The notes below the pieces were generated by a model, which saw only the letters and a list, made by a program, of their open reading frames with translations, ran no database searches and was not told the DNA's origin. A stretch of DNA of 64,000 bases from Streptomyces sp. JJ36 (GTDB lineage: Bacteria; Actinomycetota; Actinomycetes; Streptomycetales; Streptomycetaceae), in NCBI RefSeq assembly GCF_021696945.1, contig NZ_JACYHE010000024.1, positions 1-64,000 of the forward strand. Reading direction: 5' to 3'. The translations under genes were made by a program, and so were the position numbers. This document shows positions 26,217 through 34,357 of the stretch, piece after piece. How positions within the stretch are numbered: position 1 is the stretch's first letter; each line of letters begins with the position of its first letter.

Positions 26217-27305
26217 TCAGAGGCCGTTGACCCGCGCTTCCTGCGCCCGGCCCAGGGGGCGAAGGCCGGCCGCGACGGCACGGGCCCGGCGACCGCCGCG
26301 GACGGCACGCCGCCGCGTCTCGGCCACCAGCCGCCTGCTGCGCAGGGTCACCTCCAGCTCGAAGCGGGTGTGCGGGTCGCGCAGCGCCGAGCCGAAGAGC
26401 TTCTCGATCTGCCGCAGCCGGTACCGCACCGTCTGCGGGTGGACCCGCAGGGCCTTGGCGGCCTCCGGCGCGCCACCGCCCTCCAGCCAGGCGAGCAGCG
26501 TCGCCTCCAGCCGCTCGCTCTGCCGCGGCGTCAGATCACCCAGCGGGGCGAGCCAGCGCGAGGACAGCGCCTCGGTGAGCGACTCGTCCTGGAGCAGCAG
26601 CAGCAGCGACAGATGGTCGTCGACGGTGACCACGCGGCCGCCCTGCTGGGCCCCGCCCTCCGGCGGGGTGATCTCCAGCAGCCGGCGCGCCCAGCGCACC
26701 GAGGAGGCCGCCTCGGCGAGCGGCACCGTGTGCCCGATCGCCACGGTGCGGCCGGGCAGCGCGTTCTCCAGGGCGGTGCCCGTCTCCTCCGCCGGGCCGG
26801 GGCCCGGCAGCAGCAGGCACAGTTCGCCCTCGACGGGCCCCGCGAGGACGTTGCCGAGCACGGCCGCGAGCTGCGGGGCCTCGCACGGTGAGCCGAGCGC
26901 CACCGCACGCACCGTGGCCGGCAGCGGCCACCGTGCCGCGCGGGCGAGTTCGGCGAGCGGCACCGGAGAGGTGGCCCGCTCACCGATGAGCGCGGTGAAC
27001 AGGGTGCGGCGGGCCCGGTCGATCGGGACCGCGGGAGCGATGCCGGTCCGGCGGGCCGGGCGCTCCGGCTCCGGTGCCGCGGTGGCGCCACCGGTGTGAC
27101 GCTGGTAGCCGAGGGCCGTCAGCAGTGCCTGCTCCACCGCCCACTGCAGGTCCGCGCGGTTGTCCTTCCCGAGCGGGGATACTCCCGGAATACTGTGCTG
27201 CAGCGACTCCACCATACGGTCGGCGATGGCGGGGAGTTCCTTTCTCAGAACCCGCGTCCACTCGCCACGGGGGCGAGACCAGATGCGGTTAAGAAGGTCG
27301 CACAT
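26217..27305 (-). CDS. PucR-type helix-turn-helix regulator
   Basis: Protein of 362 residues. The C-terminal part has the PucR/CdaR helix-turn-helix: LLAWLEGGGAPEAAKALRVHPQTVRYRLRQIEKLFG, followed by RFELEVTLRSRRL and an Arg-rich tail. The central part (about 100-250) is a divergent sensor-like region with no identifiable ligand motif; the N-terminal ~80 residues include ELPAIADRMVESLQHSIPG. ATG 27305 has GAGG 5 bp upstream and begins MCDLLNRIW; the longer reading lacks support. It is divergent from the haem-membrane/NuoF/lipoprotein operon with 364 bp between, which contains a perfect palindrome at 27481-27503. Regulation of that operon and itself is plausible but unproven. Confidence 0.82.
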   Translation of the reverse strand: MCDLLNRIWSRPRGEWTRVLRKELPAIADRMVESLQHSIPGVSPLGKDNRADLQWAVEQALLTALGYQRHTGGATAAPEPERPARRTGIAPAVPIDRARRTLFTALIGERATSPVPLAELARAARWPLPATVRAVALGSPCEAPQLAAVLGNVLAGPVEGELCLLLPGPGPAEETGTALENALPGRTVAIGHTVPLAEAASSVRWARRLLEITPPEGGAQQGGRVVTVDDHLSLLLLLQDESLTEALSSRWLAPLGDLTPRQSERLEATLLAWLEGGGAPEAAKALRVHPQTVRYRLRQIEKLFGSALRDPHTRFELEVTLRSRRLVAETRRRAVRGGRRARAVAAGLRPLGRAQEARVNGL

Positions 27306-27480
27306 CTCTACCTCGTTCCTGCCTGGTACGGGCCCGCCGGTGCGGGACGGACTGAGCCCGCGGAGGTGGTCCCCGAAGCCGGTTTCCCGCCCCGGCAACG
27401 GAGTTGGTCCCCCCTGCCTCCTCTGGTTGGGCATCATCGACAGTCACGGTCCGCGACGGCGACGTCCCCGCAGGAATTTG

Positions 27481-27503
27481 TCACAGGACGATAAATCCTG
27501 TGA
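27481..27503. promoter_or_regulatory. Palindrome TCACAGGA-N7-TCCTGTGA
   Basis: A perfect 8-bp inverted repeat with the 7-nt spacer CGATAAA, in the divergent region between the PucR-type regulator and the haem-membrane protein gene. The AT-rich spacer stands out from its surroundings. It is 167 bp from the plus-strand start and 176 bp from the minus-strand start. Candidate operator for a dimeric regulator. The remaining intergenic sequence (27306-27669) holds no gene. Confidence 0.65.
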
Positions 27504-27669
27504 AGGCCTGGTGCACCTCCGAGATGCTGCTGAACCGGCCGGCCTCTTCGGCGGATGCGGAAACACGCGGTTCCGCCCGGCACATCCGGCCGTTGTATGT
27601 CACCGCGTCAATAACGTTTCCGGCAGCGGGCCGGTCCCGGGGGCCCGGCCCGCCCCTCGGGAGACCCAC

Positions 27670-28503
27670 ATGACCACACCCCGCTCCCCTTCGTCACGAC
27701 CGGGGGCGTATCCGGCGCCCTACGAGCCGCCGTACCCGCCACCGGGCCGGCGGCCGGCCGCCTCGCACCGCGCCCGGCGGCAGCCGCCCACGCTGTACCT
27801 CCTGGAACGCCCGGCGAGCCCGCGGCGCCGCGCCCGCTTCTCCGCCCCGGGCGCCCGCCCGGGACGGCTCAACACCCTCTTCGCGGCAGCCGTGGCCGTC
27901 GCCCTGCTGCTCACCGTCGGGGACCGGGCGATGGGCCGGCTCTGGGCGTTCCTCGACTTCGGCGCCGGGGTGCTGGCCCTGGTCTCGCTGACCGCCACCA
28001 CCCTGTGGGGCATGGCGGCGGGCGACCGGCTGCTGCTCGGACCCGACCACCGGCTGCTCGCCCAGGGCGTGCACCGGGGAACGGCGGTGGCCGGGCTGGG
28101 CTTCCTCGCCCTGCACATCTGGGTGAAGGTCGCCACCGGCTCGACCGGCGGCCTCGCCGCCGCGGTCCCGTTCACCGACGGGATGCGGCCGTTCCTCATC
28201 GGCCTGGGCACACTCTCCGGCTATCTCTTCCTCGCCGTCGCCGTCATCGGCGCGGCCCGCAGCGCCTTCGCCACCCCCCGCCGCTCCCCCTGGTGGCGTG
28301 CGCTGCACATGGGCGCCTACCCGGCCTGGGGGATGGCCCTGGTGCACGGCCTCAAGGCCGGCCGGGAGGCGGCGGGCTGGGTGACCGCGAGCTATGCGCT
28401 CTGCGCGCTCGGCATGGCGGGCGTCCTGGTGATGCGGCTGCGGATGCCGCGGACCCCGCCGCCGGGCGGCTCCGCCCCCGTACGGAAGAGGAGAGAGCAG
28501 TGA
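27670..28503 (+). CDS. Ferric-reductase-like di-haem membrane protein
   Basis: Protein of 277 residues. A Pro/Arg-rich cytosolic tail (1-65) precedes about six hydrophobic segments. Two helices carry paired histidines at haem-bridging spacing: His135/His149 and His213/His226 (ALHMGAYPAWGMALVHG). This is the arrangement of ferric-reductase-like and cytochrome-b-type domains that move electrons across the membrane through two b haems. The NuoF-ferredoxin gene overlaps its stop (GTGA), implying tight coupling and a shared electron path. ATG 27670 follows GGGAGACCCAC; longer readings upstream are non-coding. Cofactor content is inferred from the His spacing. Confidence 0.78.
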   Translation: MTTPRSPSSRPGAYPAPYEPPYPPPGRRPAASHRARRQPPTLYLLERPASPRRRARFSAPGARPGRLNTLFAAAVAVALLLTVGDRAMGRLWAFLDFGAGVLALVSLTATTLWGMAAGDRLLLGPDHRLLAQGVHRGTAVAGLGFLALHIWVKVATGSTGGLAAAVPFTDGMRPFLIGLGTLSGYLFLAVAVIGAARSAFATPRRSPWWRALHMGAYPAWGMALVHGLKAGREAAGWVTASYALCALGMAGVLVMRLRMPRTPPPGGSAPVRKRREQ

Positions 28504-30017
28504 CCTTCACGCTGCCCGCCGCCCCCGCCGGGAGGGGGACGGCGGAGGCCGTCCCCGACCTCGCCTGTCTGGGGGAACCGCGGCTGCTCGCGGGCCTGGA
28601 GGACCGCGACCGGATGGACCGGGTCGCGCATCTGACCGTCCACGGCGGGCTGCCGGACCTGCGCCTCGAAGAGCTGATGGACCTCGCGGAGAACATCGCG
28701 CTGCGCGGGCGCGGCGGCGCGGGCTTCCCGTTCGTGCGGAAGCTGCGGGCCGTCGTGGACGCGGCCGGACGGCAGGGCGCGGACACCGCGGTGGTCGTCA
28801 ACGGCAGCGAGGGAGAACCGAGTTGCCTCAAGGACGCGGCTCTGCTGCTGTACGCGCCGCATCTCGTGCTGGACGGGGCGGTCCTGTGCGCCAACGCGCT
28901 CGGGGCCCGCGAGGTGGCCCTGGGCGTCACCCGCGGGGACGTGGAGCGGTCCCTGCAGGAAGCCCTCGCGGAACGGGGGCCCGACGGCCCGCGGATCCGC
29001 GTGGGCCGCCTCCCGGAGCGCTTCGTCACCGGCGAGTCCTCGGCGCTGACCAGCGGCCTGGACGACGGCCCCGCGCTGCCCACCGGGAGCCCCGTGCGCA
29101 CCAGCGAACGCGGACTGCGCGGGCTGCCCACGCTCTTCTCCAACACGGAGACGTACGCCCAGATCGCCGTGGCCGCACGGCTCGGCGCGCTCGGCTTCCG
29201 GGAGACCGGGCTGCCCGGTGAGCCGGGCACGGTGCTGCTGACGGTGGCCGGCGAGCATGTCGTGGAGGCCCCCACCGGGGCGCTGCTGACCTATGTGCTG
29301 GACGTGTGCGGCACCGCGCCCGGACAGGGCGTGCTGGTCGGGGGATACCACGGCCGCTGGCTGACCCCCGAAGGGGCCGCCGAGGCGGTGATCTCCCGCC
29401 AGTCGCTCTCCTCGCTCGGCGCGACCCTGGGGGCGGGCGCCGTGCTGCCGCTGCCGGAGGACACCTGCCCGGTGGCCGAGACGGTCGCGGTCACGGCATG
29501 GCTGGCGGGCGAGTCGGCCGGGCAGTGCGGTCCGTGCGCGCTCGGTCTGCCCGCCCTCGCCGACGCACTGCGGCATGCGGCGGACGGCGGGGGCACGGCG
29601 TCCCTGGAGGCCGTACGGACCCGGATGCGGGCCGTGGAGAAGAGGGGTGCGTGCTCCCATCCGGACGGCTCCGCCGGGTTCGTCTCCTCGGCCCTGGGCA
29701 CCTTCCCGGACGAGTTCGAGCGGCACGCGGAGGGGGCGGGGTGCGGCCGCGGCGCGACGGGGGCGCTGCCGCTTCCCGGCGGCCCTCCCGGCGGCCGCAG
29801 CGCCCCCCGGGAGGAGCAGAGCACGAGCCGGCTGGTGGTCGACTGGACCCGCTGCCGCGGGCACGGTCTGTGCGCCGACGTCGCTCCGGACCTCCTCGGC
29901 CTGGACCGGGACGGCTTCCCGGACCGCGCGCGCTCCCCGGTGCCGGACGCGCTGCGCCGGCAGGCCCTGCGCGCGGTGCGCCGCTGCCCGGAGCTGGCGC
30001 TGCGGCTGGAGGGCTGA
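28500..30017 (+). CDS. NuoF-like flavoprotein with C-terminal ferredoxin
   Basis: Protein of 505 residues from a GTG overlapping the upstream stop. Residues 50-220 resemble the FMN/NADH domain of complex I subunit NuoF (GRGGAGFP at 70-77, NGSEGEPSCLKD). An SLBB-like part follows, then the NuoF iron-sulfur region: ESAGQCGPCALGLPAL plus RGACSHPDG, where the first of the four canonical Cys is Ala. The last ~65 residues are a small ferredoxin, WTRCRGHGLCADVAPDLLGLD with a final RRCPELAL, i.e. three Cys as in [3Fe-4S] ferredoxins. It could oxidise NAD(P)H or accept ferredoxin electrons and feed the membrane haem protein. No other complex I subunit is nearby, so it is not part of Nuo. Confidence 0.82.
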   Translation: MTFTLPAAPAGRGTAEAVPDLACLGEPRLLAGLEDRDRMDRVAHLTVHGGLPDLRLEELMDLAENIALRGRGGAGFPFVRKLRAVVDAAGRQGADTAVVVNGSEGEPSCLKDAALLLYAPHLVLDGAVLCANALGAREVALGVTRGDVERSLQEALAERGPDGPRIRVGRLPERFVTGESSALTSGLDDGPALPTGSPVRTSERGLRGLPTLFSNTETYAQIAVAARLGALGFRETGLPGEPGTVLLTVAGEHVVEAPTGALLTYVLDVCGTAPGQGVLVGGYHGRWLTPEGAAEAVISRQSLSSLGATLGAGAVLPLPEDTCPVAETVAVTAWLAGESAGQCGPCALGLPALADALRHAADGGGTASLEAVRTRMRAVEKRGACSHPDGSAGFVSSALGTFPDEFERHAEGAGCGRGATGALPLPGGPPGGRSAPREEQSTSRLVVDWTRCRGHGLCADVAPDLLGLDRDGFPDRARSPVPDALRRQALRAVRRCPELALRLEG

Positions 30018-30063
30018 CCGGGGTACGGGGCCGGATGCCGCATCGCTCACCGGATTTCGGCTT

Positions 30064-30080
30064 TTGTCGAGCTATGACAA
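30064..30080. promoter_or_regulatory. Palindrome TTGTC-N7-GACAA
   Basis: Perfect 5-bp inverted repeat with a 7-nt spacer, 99 bp before the lipoprotein start and 47 bp after the NuoF-ferredoxin stop. The flanking sequence is AT-richer than its surroundings. Candidate operator or promoter element for a separate lipoprotein transcript. Confidence 0.45.
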
Positions 30081-30178
30081 TCCCCGTCCCTGTCCGTCCT
30101 GTCCGCACCAGACTGCGAATTCCGCACCGGCACGACGGCTCCCGCCGTGCCGGACCTGACACACGTGAAGGAGCGGTC

Positions 30179-31249
30179 ATGGAGAACACGGGCACCCCCA
30201 GGACGGCCGGCCGGCGGGCCGTGCAGCGGTGGCGGAGCGCCGCCCTGGCGGGGGCGGCGCTCGCCACGGCGCTGCTGACGGCGTCCTGCGGCTACGGCGA
30301 CCAGGCCACCGGCAGCGACGACGTCCGCCCGGTCGGTGACGCGGCCGCCGGTCCGGGCGCCGGCTCCGCCGGCGGCTACGGGAGCGAGCAGGCCGGCGGG
30401 GCGGGCCAGGCGGGCAGCGACGCCCGGTCCGGCCCGGCCAAGACGCTCACCCTGCAGAACAGCCCCGAGCTGGGGCGGGTGGTGACGGACAGCGAGGGGT
30501 GGACGCTCTACCGCTTCGACGAGGACTCGGCGCAGCCGCCCGCGTCCAACTGCACCGGCGGCTGCGCCGAGACCTGGCCCCCGGTACCGGCCGAGGAGGT
30601 CTCCCCCGCGGCCGGGATCAAGGCCGAGGACCTCGGCCGGGTGAAGCGCGACGACGGCTCCTGGCAGCTCACCCTGGGCGGCTGGCCGGTCTACCGCTAC
30701 GCCCAGGACGCCGCCCCCGGGGACACCACGGGCCACGGCGTGGGCGGCACCTGGAACGCCCTCGCCCCCGACGGCGGCAAGGCGGGCACCGCGCAGGCGG
30801 GCGAGGAGGTTCCCGGGGACGCCGGGGACGCCGGGGAAACAGCCCCCGGCGGGTCGGACCCCGCGGGCTCCGAGCCCGCGGGCGGCGGCGCGGAGCTGCG
30901 CGCCGTGCAGGACCCCACGCTGGGGCGCCTCGTGCGGGACGCCGAGGGCCGGACGCTCTACCGCTTCGACAAGGACAGCGCCTGGCCCATGAAGTCCGAC
31001 TGCACCGGCGCCTGCCTGGAGACCTGGAAGCCCGCGAAACCGGTCGACAAGAACAAGATCGAGGGCGTGGCCCCCAAGCTGATCAGCACGCTCAAGCGCC
31101 CGGACGGCACCGAGCAGCTCGCCATCGACTGCTGGCCGGTGTACTGGTTCACCGGTGACCGGCAGCCCGGGGACACCACGGGCCACGGCAAGCAGGGGCT
31201 CTGGTGGGCCGTCACCGACAAGGGCGGCAAGGCCGGCAAGGCCGGCTGA
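30179..31249 (+). CDS. Two-repeat COG4315-type secreted lipoprotein
   Basis: Lipoprotein of 356 residues: basic N-terminus, hydrophobic stretch and lipobox LTASC with lipidated Cys37, then a Gly/Ser/Ala linker. Two homologous units follow, at about 88-199 and 240-350. Each has LGR-x-V-x-D-x-EG-x-TLYRFD (the Yx[FWY]xxD motif), a Cys pair in NCTGGCAETW or DCTGACLETW, a WPVY strand and PGDTTGHG near its end. A Pro/Gly/Glu-rich hinge separates them. ATG 30179 has AAGGAG 6 bp upstream. Function of COG4315 proteins is not established. Location after a haem membrane protein and a NuoF-ferredoxin suggests an extracellular redox or metal role. Confidence 0.85.
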   Translation: MENTGTPRTAGRRAVQRWRSAALAGAALATALLTASCGYGDQATGSDDVRPVGDAAAGPGAGSAGGYGSEQAGGAGQAGSDARSGPAKTLTLQNSPELGRVVTDSEGWTLYRFDEDSAQPPASNCTGGCAETWPPVPAEEVSPAAGIKAEDLGRVKRDDGSWQLTLGGWPVYRYAQDAAPGDTTGHGVGGTWNALAPDGGKAGTAQAGEEVPGDAGDAGETAPGGSDPAGSEPAGGGAELRAVQDPTLGRLVRDAEGRTLYRFDKDSAWPMKSDCTGACLETWKPAKPVDKNKIEGVAPKLISTLKRPDGTEQLAIDCWPVYWFTGDRQPGDTTGHGKQGLWWAVTDKGGKAGKAG

Positions 31250-31260
31250 CCGCCTCCCCC

Positions 31261-31279
31261 GGCGGGGCGACGCCCCGCC
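31261..31279. terminator. Hairpin between convergent lipoprotein and antiporter genes
   Basis: GGCGGGGCG (31261-31269) and CGCCCCGCC (31271-31279) are complementary, giving at least a 7-bp stem with a 5-nt loop, in the 63-bp convergent gap. Confidence 0.6.
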
Positions 31280-31312
31280 CTCCGGCGTCCCGGCGGCCGA
31301 GAGGCCGCGTGC

Positions 31313-32536
31313 TCACCGGGACAGGGGCCGGGTCGCGCCGTCCTTCCCCGTGGCAGGCGCGCCCGGCCCCGCCGTCGTACCGGAGGAGCCGCGGGTCAGC
31401 CGCCGCATCACCGGCTCCGTCCAGCGGGCGGCCAGCGGCCCGGTGACGACCAGCAGCATGACGTACGCCGCGGCCAGCGGCGCGATGCGCGCGTCCAGGC
31501 CGGAGGCCAGCCCGGCGATCACGATGGAGAACTCGCCGCGGGCCACCAGGGCGCCGCCGGCCCGCCAGCGGCCCCGGGGCCCGATGCCGGCCCGGCGGGC
31601 GGCGTACCAGCCGGTGGCGATCTTGGTCGCGGCGGTGGCGGCGGCCAGCAGCAGCGCCGGCACGAGCACCGGGGGGATCTCGGCGGGGACCGTGGAGAGC
31701 CCGAAGAAGACGAAGAACACCGCGGCGAAGAGGTCGCGCAGCGGGGTCAGCAGGCTCCGCGCGTTCTCCGCGGTCTCGCCGGAGAGGGCGATGCCCACCA
31801 GGAAGGCGCCGACCGCCGCGGAGACCTGGAGCCGCTGGGCGAGGCCCGCCACCAGCAGCGTCAGGCCGAGCACCACCAGCAGCAGCATCTCCGCGCTCTC
31901 GGTCCCCACCGCCCGGCTGATGATCCGGCCGTGGCGGAGCGCGACCACGAGCACCACGGCGACGGTGCCCAGCGCGACGGCCAGGGTCACGCTGCCGGCG
32001 GCCAGGCTGACGCCCGCCACCAGGGTGGTCAGCAGCGGCAGGTACGCGGCCATGGCGAGGTCCTCCAGGACGAGGACGCCCAGCACCACCGGGGTCTCCC
32101 GGTTTCCCAGCCGGCCGAGGTCGGCGAGGACCTTGGCGATCACCCCGGAGGAGGAGATCCAGGTGACGCCGGCGAGCGCCACCACCGCTGCGGGGCTCCA
32201 GCCGAGCAGCACCCCCGCCACGGCGCCCGGCGTGGCGTTGAGCACCAAGTCGACCGCCCCGGAGGGGAACTGTGTGCGCAGGCTGCTCACCAGCTCGGAG
32301 GCGCTGTACTCCAGCCCCAGCAGGAGCAGCAGCAGGATCACCCCGATCTCGGCACCGACCTCGAAGAACTCCTCGCTGGCGTCGAGCGGCAGCACGCCGC
32401 CGTGCCCGAAGGCGAGCCCGCCCAGGAGATAGAGCGGGATGGGCGACATCCCGATCCGGGTGGCGAGCCGCCCGACGAGGCCCAGCCCGAGGATCACCGC
32501 GCCGAGCTCGATGAGCATGATCGCCGTATGGTGCAC
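31313..32536 (-). CDS. khtU: K+/H+ antiporter, KhtU-like CPA2 family
   Basis: Integral membrane antiporter of 407 residues with about 12 hydrophobic segments. Typical CPA2 features: GGLAFGHGGVLPLD, ISSSGVIAKVLADLGRLGNRE, VLEDLAMAAYLPLL and RGEFSIVIAGLAS. The C-terminus is short, without an attached TrkA domain, because the regulatory subunit is separate (khtT, 12 bp upstream on the same strand). In Bacillus KhtTU exports K+ in exchange for H+. GTG 32536 has GAGAGG 8 bp upstream; ATG 32518 is an alternative. Ion specificity cannot be read from sequence. Expected at the cytoplasmic membrane, for pH and potassium control. Confidence 0.85.
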   Translation of the reverse strand: MHHTAIMLIELGAVILGLGLVGRLATRIGMSPIPLYLLGGLAFGHGGVLPLDASEEFFEVGAEIGVILLLLLLGLEYSASELVSSLRTQFPSGAVDLVLNATPGAVAGVLLGWSPAAVVALAGVTWISSSGVIAKVLADLGRLGNRETPVVLGVLVLEDLAMAAYLPLLTTLVAGVSLAAGSVTLAVALGTVAVVLVVALRHGRIISRAVGTESAEMLLLVVLGLTLLVAGLAQRLQVSAAVGAFLVGIALSGETAENARSLLTPLRDLFAAVFFVFFGLSTVPAEIPPVLVPALLLAAATAATKIATGWYAARRAGIGPRGRWRAGGALVARGEFSIVIAGLASGLDARIAPLAAAYVMLLVVTGPLAARWTEPVMRRLTRGSSGTTAGPGAPATGKDGATRPLSR

Positions 32537-32548
32537 GCGCTTCGCCTC

Positions 32549-33028
32549 TCAGGACTCGGAGAGGATCAGGGCGAGGTCGTCGACGCCTTCCCGGGTGCCG
32601 ACCACCACCAGCTCGTCGTTCCCCTCCAGCCGGAAGTCGGGACCGGGCGCGGGATGGGCGCCGGTGCGCCGCAGCACCGCGACGATGGAGGCGCCGGTGC
32701 GGGTGCGCGCCCGGGTGTCGCCGAGCGGACGCCCGCTGTACCGCGAGCCGGGGGCGACCGGGAGGCGCTCGGTCACCAGGTCGAGTTCGAAGTCGTAGGC
32801 GGCCCAGTGCGCGGTCTTCTCCGGGGTGAGCAGCTCGGCGAGGGCCGCGGACTCGTCCGGGTCGAGCGGCACGGTGGCCTGGCAGGCGTCCGGGTCCTCC
32901 GCCTCGTAGAAGCCGACGAACCGCCGGCCGTCCTGGTGGACGACGACGGAGACATGGCGGTCGCCGTGCCGCGTCTCGATGTCGTACTGCACGCCCAGCC
33001 CGGGCAGCGAGGTGCGGCGTGTGATCAT
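32549..33028 (-). CDS. khtT: Antiporter regulatory subunit, KhtT-like (RCK_C)
   Basis: Protein of 159 residues. The C-terminal half (about 80-159) is a TrkA-C/RCK_C domain with SRYSGRPLGDTRARTRTGASIVAVLRR and FRLEGNDELVVVGTREGVDDL. The N-terminal half resembles the KhtT N-domain (PGLGVQYDIETRHGDRHVSVVVHQDGRR). KhtT proteins inhibit their antiporter and, in Bacillus, respond to cyclic-di-AMP and pH. Start ATG 33028 is preceded by GGAGG with 5-bp spacing, much better than the upstream in-frame start. It is followed 12 bp later by khtU, so the two are one operon. Confidence 0.87.
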   Translation of the reverse strand: MITRRTSLPGLGVQYDIETRHGDRHVSVVVHQDGRRFVGFYEAEDPDACQATVPLDPDESAALAELLTPEKTAHWAAYDFELDLVTERLPVAPGSRYSGRPLGDTRARTRTGASIVAVLRRTGAHPAPGPDFRLEGNDELVVVGTREGVDDLALILSES

Positions 33029-33171
33029 GAGGTCCTCCTCCGTCCCCGGCACCGGGCGGCACCCCTGGGACCCCCGGTGTGATCATCCTACGATGCCGCG
33101 GTCCAGGGTGACCGGGACCACGCCCCGGCCCCGCACGTGCGGTGGCGGGCCCGGGAGGGACCGCGGCGAGC

Positions 33172-34221
33172 TCAGGGCCCGTCGGGATCCGCACGGTCCA
33201 GGGCCGGCCGCGGCCCCGGACCCGTCTCGTGCAGCAGGTGGTCGGCGGCGGCCGTGTCGGTGACCAGGCTGGTCACCAGGCCGGATCGGAGCACGGCCGC
33301 GATGGCCTCGGACTTCCGCTGGCCGCCGGCGATCGCCACCACCTCGGGGATCCGGCGCAGCCGGTCGGCCTCCACGGTGATGCACCGCTCGCCCAGATCG
33401 CGTCCGATGCGCCGGCCCTCGGCATCGAAGAGGTGTGCGGACATCTCGGCGGCGACCCCGAGCGAGGAGTAGTGGGCGCGCTCGGAGTCGCTGAGCATGT
33501 CGTGGACGGTGGAGATCCCGGGCTCCCACGAGCCGATCGACACCGCGGCGACGGTGACCTTGTCGAAGTACTCGAACGCCCGGGCGATGCCGGTCTGGCT
33601 GCGCAGGGCGGTCGCCGTCGCCGGGTCCGGCAGCAGCATCGGCGCATAAATCGGGTGCGCCTCTCCCCCGGCGACCTCCGCGGCACGCCGCACCGCCTCC
33701 ACCGAGCCCCGGTCGGCCGTCCCCGCGTCGTAGACGCCGGTGAGCTGGACGACCGTGCACGGCGGGAGCTGGCGGAGGGCCGCCGCCATGTGGATGGTCG
33801 ACCGGCCCCATGCAAGGCCCAGCACATCGCCCTCGGTGACCAGCTCGCCGAGCAGGTCGGCAGCGACCTCCCCGAGGTTCTCCGGGTCCGCGGCCGCGTC
33901 GTCGGCCGTGGCGCCGGGCACCGCGTCGGCAGCGTCCACCGGGGACTCCACGACCACCGCGTGCCGCAGGCCGTAGCGGGCCCGCAGCGCGTCGGAGCGC
34001 TCGGCGTCCAGCTCCGCGGGCACCCGGATCTCGATGCGCACCAGGTCCCGCTCGAGGGCCGTCTCCAGCACCCGGGCCACCTTGAAACGGCTGACCCCGA
34101 ACTCGTCGGCGATCTGGATCTTGGACTTGCCCTCCAGGTAGAAGCGGCGCGCCATGGCCGCCGCCTGCATCAGCTCGGCGGGTCCCATTCTCGTGGTCCG
34201 ACCCGTCGACACCGCACTCAC
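33172..34221 (-). CDS. SorC/DeoR-type sugar-binding transcriptional regulator
   Basis: Regulator of 349 residues. The helix-turn-helix is MARRFYLEGKSKIQIADEFGVSRFKVARVLETA; the rest is the SorC sugar-phosphate-binding domain, related to the sugar isomerase fold, with LGLAWGRSTIHMAAALRQLP and a central GVYDAGTADRGS. GTG 34221 is taken as start; GTG 34206 or ATG 34188 are possible and do not affect the domain. A perfect palindrome lies 76 bp upstream (34297-34311). Rpe, a pentose-phosphate enzyme, precedes it on the same strand, so a phosphorylated sugar effector would fit. Confidence 0.88.
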   Translation of the reverse strand: MSAVSTGRTTRMGPAELMQAAAMARRFYLEGKSKIQIADEFGVSRFKVARVLETALERDLVRIEIRVPAELDAERSDALRARYGLRHAVVVESPVDAADAVPGATADDAAADPENLGEVAADLLGELVTEGDVLGLAWGRSTIHMAAALRQLPPCTVVQLTGVYDAGTADRGSVEAVRRAAEVAGGEAHPIYAPMLLPDPATATALRSQTGIARAFEYFDKVTVAAVSIGSWEPGISTVHDMLSDSERAHYSSLGVAAEMSAHLFDAEGRRIGRDLGERCITVEADRLRRIPEVVAIAGGQRKSEAIAAVLRSGLVTSLVTDTAAADHLLHETGPGPRPALDRADPDGP

Positions 34222-34296
34222 CTCACTGTTCCGCCGTACCGGCGCGCTCGCGCCGCGCGTTCATCCTCGCAGATCCCGCGCCGCGGTGATCCGAAC

Positions 34297-34311
34297 CGTG
34301 CACGGTGCACG
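34297..34311. promoter_or_regulatory. Palindrome CGTGCAC-N-GTGCACG
   Basis: Perfect 7-bp inverted repeat around one base, between rpe and the SorC regulator, 76 bp before the latter's start. Likely autoregulatory operator of the SorC protein; not tested. Confidence 0.6.
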
Positions 34312-34357
34312 CAGCCGGGTCCGCCCGTCCGGGCGCTCCGGCGCGCTCGCGGCGCGG

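Noticed and set aside
28500-30017. Complex I NuoF subunit
   Set aside because: No other nuo gene nearby, a cluster cysteine is missing and a ferredoxin domain is fused.
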